Position numbers and translations under genes: made by a program. Positions 8,061-11,982 of a DNA stretch of 11,982 nucleotides are shown here, in pieces (the stretch's first letter is position 1; every line of letters begins with the position of its first letter). The stretch spans positions 1 to 11,982 of the forward strand of contig CAMLEO010000224.1 in NCBI GenBank assembly GCA_946478975.1. Direction: 5' to 3'. This stretch comes from an uncultured Steroidobacter sp. GTDB lineage: Bacteria; Pseudomonadota; Gammaproteobacteria; Steroidobacterales; Steroidobacteraceae. A model generated the notes under the pieces. That model searched no databases. It had not been told where the DNA came from and was given only the letters and a program-made list of their open reading frames with translations.

Positions 8061-8240
8061 GGATCCGGTGACTCCCCAATGAGCCTTCAGCCTGGCCAAA
8101 AAAAAACGCCGCCGACTTCAGCTCATGCCTCAAGGAAACAGGCATGAATTGGAGTCGGCGGCGTTGCCTGGCGCGCCCGCTGTTGGGCCCGCCGTTGTTT
8201 ATCAAACAAGCTGTCTGAAACGACGCATCGTTTCTTTGCG
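8061..8240 (-). ncRNA. 5' leader of the nrtA operon with terminator and candidate ANTAR antiterminator hairpins
   Basis: From the predicted sigma-54 start near 8240 to the nrtA ATG there are about 180 nt without a gene. In transcript order it holds several elements. First is a 7-bp hairpin GAAACGA/TCGTTTC (8217-8234), whose loop can be read as hexaloop ATGCGT. Next is a small stem TTGTTT/AAACAA (8195-8209). Then comes GCCC-[AACAGC]-GGGC (8175-8188), followed 6 nt later by GGC-[AACGCC]-GCC (8157-8168), and last a long intrinsic terminator. The last short hairpin uses the first bases of the terminator's 5' arm, so the two structures exclude each other. This is the arrangement known for NasR/NasT-type ANTAR antitermination in nitrate operons, and a NasT gene lies upstream. 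Presence of the terminator is clear; which hairpin pair is the NasT target is uncertain. Confidence 0.65.
8098..8165 (-). terminator. Leader intrinsic terminator upstream of nrtA (attenuator)
   Basis: The minus-strand RNA has a 26-nt 5' arm (8140-8165), a 9-nt loop (8131-8139) and a 26-nt 3' arm (8105-8130). They pair with 23 Watson-Crick pairs, one wobble and two mismatches; the base is the GC-rich AACGCCGCCGACT. It runs directly into nine consecutive T (8098-8106), the classic intrinsic terminator form. It stands 37 nt before the nrtA start, so it would stop transcription before the operon unless an antiterminator acts. It would also catch read-through from nasT-nasS. Confidence 0.9.
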
Positions 8241-8250
8241 ACTGGAGTGT

Positions 8251-8266
8251 TGCAACGAGCGTGCCA
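8251..8266 (-). promoter_or_regulatory. Sigma-54 (-24/-12) promoter of the nrtA operon
   Basis: The minus strand reads TGGCACGCTCGTTGCA, an exact match to the TGGCACG-N4-TTGCW consensus for RpoN promoters, including the invariant GG and GC at correct spacing. Transcription would begin about 12 nt beyond the GC, near 8240, leaving a 180-nt leader that contains the attenuator. Sigma-54 use implies an ATP-dependent activator, most simply NtrC under nitrogen limitation. Confidence 0.88.
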
Positions 8267-8346
8267 GCGTCAGGCAGCCAATGTTCTAGCGGCGGTGGGA
8301 AGAAATGTTGCCGCGCATCTGGGCAGCAACGGAGCAAACGAGCGAG

Positions 8347-8373
8347 CGGGCTGCACGCACTTCGTGCAGCCCG
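8347..8373. promoter_or_regulatory. NtrC-like enhancer dyad just after nasS
   Basis: A perfect 11-bp inverted repeat (CGGGCTGCACG / CGTGCAGCCCG, 5-nt spacer) starts 3 bp past the nasS stop. Its core at 8352-8368 is TGCAC-N7-GTGCA, the outer pattern of NtrC binding sites. It is centred about 120 bp upstream of the predicted nrtA start, a normal enhancer distance. The inner Y/R positions of the NtrC consensus are not matched. It could also form an RNA hairpin after nasS, but no T-run follows in the minus direction. Confidence 0.6.
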
Positions 8374-8376
8374 GGT

Positions 8377-9522
8377 TCACTTGCTGATGAGATCGTCGGG
8401 ATCGAAGCGACTGCCGTCGAAAAAGGTTTCGATCTTGGTGTCCGTGGACGGTGCGTCGTCCGACACTGCCAGACGATACAAACCGGGTCGGTAAGTCGCG
8501 CGCACCTCGGTAATGTGACTTTTATCGAACGCAACCTGGTTCCAACGCACCATCTGCGAATAGAACCACAGCGCGTGACTGACCCACGGAAACGTCGCGG
8601 CGTGCGCCGCAGGCACATAGAAGTCGGGCAGTTGCCGCAGCTCGCCGTTCGGTGCCAGACGCAAGCGATTCGACAACCCATATAAAAGAATGTCCGCCGG
8701 CGCACCGACGAAGCGCGGCTCGGCGAGCAAGCGAGCCAGCTCCTGGTGATTCGCCGGGTCTTCACACCATTGTGCCGATCGGTACAGCGCGCGCACCAAC
8801 GCCTGCACTCGATCGGGATGACGCTGCACCCACTCCAGCCGGCAGCCCAGCACCTTCTCCGGACTCAGGCGCCAGATCGCCGTGGTCGGCACGACGATGC
8901 AGCCAACACCCACCGCGACCGCGACGCTGTTCCAAGGTTCGCCGACGCAGAAGCCGTCGATCTGCCCTTCTCTCATCGCATCCACCAGCAGCGGCGGCGG
9001 AATCACCACCAGGCGTACGTCACGATCGGGATCGATGCCGGACGCGGCCAGCCAGTATCGCAACTCATAATTATGAGCAGAGAATGGATAGACCATTGCG
9101 AATGTGAGCTGCGGTGTGTGTGCGCCGTCGCGAGCATGTACGACTCGTCGCAATGCATTGCCCAAGGCCAGAGGATCGCCGCCGACGACCGCACCCTCGG
9201 CGACCATCGCTTCCCAAACGCGCATCGAAACGGTGATGGCATTGCCACCCAGACCCAATGACAACGGCGCTGCCATCGGCACCTTTAGATGTCCCACGCC
9301 GAGTGTCGAGGCAATCGCCATCGGCCCGAGCATGTGAGCGGCATCGAAATGCCCGACGACCACGCGATCGCGAATGTTTGCCCACGAGGTCTCGCGCACC
9401 AGCCGCAGGTCCAAGCCCTCGGCGCGGGCGAAGCCCTTCTCGACGGCAACCGCGAGCGGTGCGCAGTCCAGCAGCGGAATGAAACCGACGACTGTGGGGG
9501 TCACGTCATTCATTGGCGCCAT
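8377..9522 (-). CDS. nasS: NasS nitrate/nitrite sensor (cytoplasmic NrtA-like protein)
   Basis: 381 aa, clearly paralogous to NrtA, sharing [15 protein letters not shown] (148-162), FCVGEPWN (191-198) and SPEKVLG (220-226). The ligand-type residues Trp47, His150 and Lys223 are kept. Unlike NrtA it has no signal peptide (it begins MAPMNDVTPTVVGFIPLLDC) and is shorter at the C-terminus, as expected for the cytoplasmic sensor NasS. In Azotobacter, Paracoccus and relatives NasS holds NasT inactive until nitrate or nitrite binds. Thirteen bp separate it from the nasT stop, so the two are co-transcribed, with nasT first. The exact start is open: Met4 is equally plausible, and neither has a good Shine-Dalgarno. 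The gene ends 3 bp before the enhancer dyad of the nrt promoter. Confidence 0.93.
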   Translation of the reverse strand: MAPMNDVTPTVVGFIPLLDCAPLAVAVEKGFARAEGLDLRLVRETSWANIRDRVVVGHFDAAHMLGPMAIASTLGVGHLKVPMAAPLSLGLGGNAITVSMRVWEAMVAEGAVVGGDPLALGNALRRVVHARDGAHTPQLTFAMVYPFSAHNYELRYWLAASGIDPDRDVRLVVIPPPLLVDAMREGQIDGFCVGEPWNSVAVAVGVGCIVVPTTAIWRLSPEKVLGCRLEWVQRHPDRVQALVRALYRSAQWCEDPANHQELARLLAEPRFVGAPADILLYGLSNRLRLAPNGELRQLPDFYVPAAHAATFPWVSHALWFYSQMVRWNQVAFDKSHITEVRATYRPGLYRLAVSDDAPSTDTKIETFFDGSRFDPDDLISK

Positions 9523-9535
9523 TCATTTATATCGG

Positions 9536-10141
9536 TCATTTGAACAGGCTCGCGGCGGTCACCACGCTCTGCGCCACCTCGCTCAAGCGACGGTTCTCGT
9601 TCATCGCCGCTTTACGCAGCAGCGCATAAGCCGCCTCTTCGCTCATGCCCCGCTGTTTCATGAGAATCCCCTTGGCGCGCTCGACGATCTTGCGTTCGTC
9701 CAGCGCCTGGCGCGCGATGTCGAGTTCCTCGCGCAGCTTGTTGAAAGCTTTGAAACGGCTGATCGCGGTGTCCAGCACCGACTTGACGCGTTCTTTCTTC
9801 AAGCCGTCGACCACGTAGGAGCCGACGCCGGCATCGACCGCGGCTTCGATCATGTCGGTATCGGAGCGATCGACGAACATCGCAATCGGGCGGCGCACGA
9901 CCCGAGACACCTGGAACATCTGTTCCAGCACGTCGCGGTTGGGATTCTCCAGGTCGATCACGATCACGTCGGGATCGATGTCCACGATCCGGCGCATGAG
10001 ATTCTGCATCTCACGCAGCACCGTGACTTGGGTGTATCCGGCTTCGCGCAGCCCCTCTTCGAGAATGCTCGCGCGCGTGACATTTTGATCCACGATCAAA
10101 ACGCGCAGCGACGGTTCGGGTTTGTGACTGACTTCGGACAT
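9536..10141 (-). CDS. nasT: NasT response-regulator-like antiterminator (receiver + ANTAR)
   Basis: 201 aa from the chosen ATG. Residues 12-125 are a receiver-like domain: VLIVDQN (14-20), VIVIDLENP (59-67, Asp63 at the phospho-acceptor position) and VDGLKKERV (111-119). The usual second acidic residue near Asp18 is Gln19. A helical segment (128-150) leads to an ANTAR RNA-binding domain (about 145-197) with the block IVERAKGILMKQRGMSEEAAYALLRKAAM. ANTAR proteins bind paired hexaloop hairpins in leader RNA and prevent termination; NasT is the nitrate-assimilation member controlled by NasS. A longer GTG frame reaches 10180, but the sigma-54 promoter at 10156-10171 lies inside it and would start RNA near 10145, so the ATG at 10139-10141 is preferred. 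That leaves almost no 5' UTR. The likely target is the nrtA leader, and possibly the nirB leader. Confidence 0.93.
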   Translation of the reverse strand: MSEVSHKPEPSLRVLIVDQNVTRASILEEGLREAGYTQVTVLREMQNLMRRIVDIDPDVIVIDLENPNRDVLEQMFQVSRVVRRPIAMFVDRSDTDMIEAAVDAGVGSYVVDGLKKERVKSVLDTAISRFKAFNKLREELDIARQALDERKIVERAKGILMKQRGMSEEAAYALLRKAAMNENRRLSEVAQSVVTAASLFK

Positions 10142-10155
10142 CGACAGTGAAGGTT

Positions 10156-10171
10156 TGCAATGGCTGTGCCA
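10156..10171 (-). promoter_or_regulatory. Sigma-54 (-24/-12) promoter of nasT-nasS
   Basis: The minus strand reads TGGCACAGCCATTGCA, matching TGGCAC-N5-TTGCA with correct GG/GC spacing; only the seventh base (A for G) departs from consensus. Predicted transcription start is near 10145, about four bases before the nasT ATG, implying a leaderless or nearly leaderless mRNA if this promoter is the one used. Confidence 0.78.
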
Positions 10172-10224
10172 CTCGCGCACCTGCCCATCTCACTGCATGT
10201 CGCTCCATTTCTGACGCCGTCGGC

Positions 10225-10283
10225 GCACCACTTTAAGCAGCCTGCACCAGGAACACGCACCAGATGCGGGCAGCCATGGCTGC
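10225..10283. promoter_or_regulatory. Candidate NtrC-site cluster between the divergent nasT and nirB promoters
   Basis: Three GCACCA half-sites in the same orientation start at 10225, 10244 and 10257. Two overlapping TGCAC-N7-GTGCA-like dyads, at 10243-10259 and 10256-10272, each match 8 of 10 outer bases. They lie about 86-99 bp upstream of the predicted nirB start and 106-119 bp upstream of that of nasT, suitable for a shared enhancer. Next to them GCAGCCATGGCTGC (10270-10283) is a perfect 14-bp palindrome of unknown role. Assignment to NtrC is inferred. Confidence 0.45.
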
Positions 10284-10323
10284 GTGATGTTGAATAAGTG
10301 GCTGTTACAGCGGACCAAAGCGC

Positions 10324-10339
10324 TGGCATACCGCTTGCA
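10324..10339 (+). promoter_or_regulatory. Sigma-54 (-24/-12) promoter of nirB
   Basis: The plus strand reads TGGCATACCGCTTGCA, matching the TGGCA/TTGCA blocks and GG/GC spacing of RpoN promoters. Transcription would start near 10350, giving nirB a leader of about 118 nt. It forms a divergent pair with the nasT promoter about 150 bp away. Confidence 0.8.
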
Positions 10340-10355
10340 ACACCAGGTTCATCTG

Positions 10356-10377
10356 GCTGCTCCAATGGCGGGGCAGC
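10356..10377 (+). ncRNA. Hexaloop hairpin in the nirB leader, candidate NasT (ANTAR) target
   Basis: GCTGCTCC and GGGGCAGC pair over 8 bp (one T-G wobble) around the six-base loop AATGGC. The loop has A at position 1 and G at position 4, the features I recall for ANTAR target hairpins. It starts about 6 nt into the predicted transcript. I could not find a clear second hexaloop hairpin or a strong terminator downstream, so function is tentative. Confidence 0.5.
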
Positions 10378-10442
10378 GAACAGCGCACGAGCCTCATTCA
10401 CGGCCCGCTGTCCCATCTCACCCCCAACGACAAAGTACTGCG

Positions 10443-10458
10443 CTCACGCGCGTGAGGG
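10443..10458 (+). promoter_or_regulatory. Palindrome overlapping the nirB Shine-Dalgarno
   Basis: CTCACGCGCGTGAG (10443-10456) is a perfect 14-bp palindrome. Its 3' arm supplies the first bases of the GAGGG Shine-Dalgarno (10454-10458), which sits 9 nt before the nirB ATG. As RNA it could fold and mask the ribosome site; as DNA it could be an operator. The run TGTTTAT behind it is too weak to call a terminator. Confidence 0.4.
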
Positions 10459-10467
10459 TGTTTATAG

Positions 10468-11982
10468 ATGTCAGCGAAAAAGCTGGTCGTCATCGGTAAC
10501 GGAATGGTCGGGCAGCGCCTGCTGGAGCGCCTGGCCGATGCAAGTTCATCGTTCGAGATCACGGTCCTGTGCGAGGAGCCTCGCCCTGCCTACGATCGCG
10601 TTCAGCTCACCAGCTTTTTCAGCGGCAAGAGCGCGGCCGATCTGTCGCTCGTGCCCGAACATTTCTTCGAACGCAACGACATCGCCTTGCGACTGAACGA
10701 CAAGGCCGTTGCCATCGATCGCGCCGCTCGCGTCGTGACCACGGCGGCAGGTGAAACTCTTCCTTACGATGAACTGGTGCTGGCGACGGGCTCGGTGCCG
10801 TTCGTGCCGCCGATCAACGGCCGCGAGCGTCCGGGCTGCTTCGTCTATCGCACCATCGAAGATCTCGAAGCGATTCGCGATGCCGCCGGCCAAAGCAAAG
10901 TCGGTGTCGTGATCGGCGGCGGCCTGCTCGGCCTCGAAGCGGCCAAGGCACTGCGCGACCTCGGCCTGAAAACACACGTCGTCGAATTCGCTCCGCGATT
11001 GATGGCGGTTCAGGTCGACGACGGCGGCGGCCGCGTGCTGCGCAAGAAGATCGAAGAGCTGGAAGTCGGCATTCATACCGGCAAGAGCACGACCGCGATC
11101 GTCGCTGGCGAGACTTGCAAACATCGCCTGCAGTTCGCTGACGGCACGCACCTCGAAACGGACATCGTCGTGTTCTCCGCCGGCATTCGCCCGCGCGATG
11201 AACTGGCACGCGCGAGCGGCCTGACCATCGGCGAACGCGGCGGCATCGTGATCGACAGCAACTGCCGCACCTCCGATCCAAACATTTTCGCCATCGGCGA
11301 ATGTGCGCTGTGGAACGGCAAGCTGTATGGGCTGGTCGCGCCCGGCTATCAAATGGCCAACGTCTGCGCGGCGCGGCTGATGGAGACCGAGGAAGCGCTG
11401 TTCACCGGCGCCGACATGAGCACCAAGCTCAAGTTGATGGGCGTCGACGTGGCTTCGATCGGCGATCCGCATGGCATGTCGCCGAACTCACGCGCCTATG
11501 CGTTCGTGGATGAGCGTCGCCAGATCTATAAGAAGCTGGTCGTCAACGAGGACGGCACGCGTCTGCTCGGCGGCATTCTGATCGGCGACGCCGACGATTA
11601 CGGCATTCTGTTGCAAATGATGTTGGACGGCACGGCGCTGCCGCCCAATCCCGAAGAACTGATCGTGCCGAACTTCGGCGCCAGCGATCAGCCGAAAAAG
11701 GCCGGCGTTGCCGGGCTGCCGGCGACAGCGCAGATCTGCTCCTGTAACAACGTCACCAAGGGCGCAATCTGCGCCGCCATCGACGCCGGTTGCACGACCG
11801 TTGGCGCATTGAAGTCCTGCACCAAGGCGGCAACGTCCTGCGGTGGCTGCGCCAGCCTGCTCACGCAGGTGCTGAAGGCTGAGCTGGCGAGCCGTGGCGT
11901 GGCCGTCAACAACAACTTGTGCGAGCACTTCCGTTACTCGCGGCAGCAGTTGTTTCACCTGGTCCGCGTCGGCCACGAGCTC
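10468..11982 (+). CDS. nirB: NAD(P)H-nitrite reductase large subunit, N-terminal 505 residues (partial, runs off the right edge)
   Basis: The frame opens at ATG 10468 (GAGGG 9 nt upstream) and remains open to the last base: 505 residues of a protein usually above 800. The order of domains fits NirB. First comes an FAD-binding motif VVIGNGMVGQRLL (7-19). An NAD(P)H-binding motif VVIGGGLLGLEAA follows (about 147-159), then the FAD-contact AIGECALWNGKLYGLVAPGYQ. A BFD-like [2Fe-2S] domain follows with cysteines 424, 426, 458 and 461 (ICSCNNVTKG ... SCGGC), plus Cys451. The ferredoxin-like and siroheme/[4Fe-4S] half, which reduces nitrite to ammonium, lies beyond the window. The partner nirD or a nitrate reductase gene may follow. 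The sigma-54 promoter and leader hairpin suggest nitrogen control plus NasT control. An assimilatory role is inferred from nrt and nasST next door. Confidence 0.95.
   Translation, partial: MSAKKLVVIGNGMVGQRLLERLADASSSFEITVLCEEPRPAYDRVQLTSFFSGKSAADLSLVPEHFFERNDIALRLNDKAVAIDRAARVVTTAAGETLPYDELVLATGSVPFVPPINGRERPGCFVYRTIEDLEAIRDAAGQSKVGVVIGGGLLGLEAAKALRDLGLKTHVVEFAPRLMAVQVDDGGGRVLRKKIEELEVGIHTGKSTTAIVAGETCKHRLQFADGTHLETDIVVFSAGIRPRDELARASGLTIGERGGIVIDSNCRTSDPNIFAIGECALWNGKLYGLVAPGYQMANVCAARLMETEEALFTGADMSTKLKLMGVDVASIGDPHGMSPNSRAYAFVDERRQIYKKLVVNEDGTRLLGGILIGDADDYGILLQMMLDGTALPPNPEELIVPNFGASDQPKKAGVAGLPATAQICSCNNVTKGAICAAIDAGCTTVGALKSCTKAATSCGGCASLLTQVLKAELASRGVAVNNNLCEHFRYSRQQLFHLVRVGHEL

Noticed and set aside
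8061..8099. Upstream TTG start for nrtA
   Set aside because: It would begin in the T-run of the leader terminator. The ATG at 8060 gives a proper signal peptide and has a GGGGAG upstream.
6654..8147. 497-codon open frame on the plus strand, opposite nrtA
   Set aside because: Long antisense frames are common in G+C-rich genes. The product is rich in Arg/His/Asp with no domain, whereas the minus strand encodes an unmistakable NrtA.
8347..8373. Intrinsic terminator of nasS
   Set aside because: The 11-bp hairpin is strong, but the minus strand continues CTCGCTCGTTTG without a T-tract. The TGCAC-N7-GTGCA core and its position favour an NtrC enhancer, so it is listed as that.
10142..10180. Upstream GTG start for nasT
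   Set aside because: The sigma-54 promoter would lie inside the reading frame and start RNA downstream of the GTG. The extra residues (MREWHSHCKPSLS) are not receiver-like.
10343..10356. CCAG-[GTTCAT]-CTGG hexaloop hairpin as a first ANTAR stem for nirB
   Set aside because: The loop lacks A1/G4, the stem has 4 bp, and half of it lies upstream of the predicted transcription start near 10350.
10546..11472. 308-codon open frame on the minus strand, opposite nirB
   Set aside because: A shadow of nirB: the plus strand shows FAD, NAD and BFD motifs in one uninterrupted frame, and the antisense product has none.
1..11982. CRISPR array, insertion sequence, phage, tRNA or toxin-antitoxin system
   Set aside because: No regularly spaced repeats, transposase, integrase, cloverleaf or small paired genes were seen. 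The window is explained by metabolic and regulatory genes.

Overview
The window looks like chromosomal DNA of a Gram-negative, G+C-rich (roughly 60% by eye) Pseudomonadota, most likely a gammaproteobacterium. The reasons are an outer-membrane porin, periplasmic and Tat export signals, sigma-54 promoters with NtrC-like sites, and a NasS/NasT nitrate regulator pair. The genus cannot be read from the sequence. Apart from arsC, the first 2.5 kb is unrelated on its face to what follows.

Layout, left to right. (1) 1-366, minus: the N-terminus of a PAS-containing protein whose gene leaves the window. (2) 543-2128, minus: a two-gene operon, a GNAT acetyltransferase translationally coupled (ATGA overlap) to a Tat-exported M19 dipeptidase-like protein that lacks several canonical zinc ligands. 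(3) 2161-2544, plus: a lone glutaredoxin-type arsenate reductase gene (arsC), divergent from the GNAT. (4) 2564-8060, minus: a nitrate uptake operon in the order nrtA (periplasmic binding protein), nrtB (permease), a gene for two fused ATPases (nrtC/nrtD type), then an alginate-export-family outer-membrane channel. (5) 8061-8376: its regulatory leader. (6) 8377-10141, minus: nasT (ANTAR antiterminator), then nasS (cytoplasmic nitrate sensor). (7) 10142-10467: a divergent control region. (8) 10468 to the right edge, plus: nirB, the large subunit of NAD(P)H-nitrite reductase, cut off at residue 505.

How the genes fit together (inference from families and context). Nitrate would cross the outer membrane through the porin-like channel, be captured by NrtA, and be imported by NrtB plus the tandem ATPase. 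It would then be reduced by a nitrate reductase (not in the window) and by NirB, on to ammonium. Two control layers are legible in the DNA. The first is nitrogen limitation: three near-perfect -24/-12 sigma-54 promoters stand before nrtA, nasT and nirB. A TGCAC-N7-GTGCA dyad lies about 120 bp upstream of the predicted nrtA start, and two weaker tandem dyads lie between the nasT and nirB promoters. The second is nitrate itself: NasS would release NasT when nitrate is present, and NasT would act on leader RNA. The nrtA leader carries a long intrinsic terminator with nine T, with candidate hexaloop hairpins just upstream, one of them sharing bases with the terminator stem. The nirB leader has an 8-bp hairpin whose hexaloop fits the reported ANTAR pattern, but no convincing terminator.

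I did not see a CRISPR array, insertion sequence, tRNA, rRNA or defence system. The most notable items are the dual-control architecture, the asymmetric tandem ATPase, the porin built into the nitrate operon, the probably leaderless nasT message, and the ligand-depleted M19 protein.
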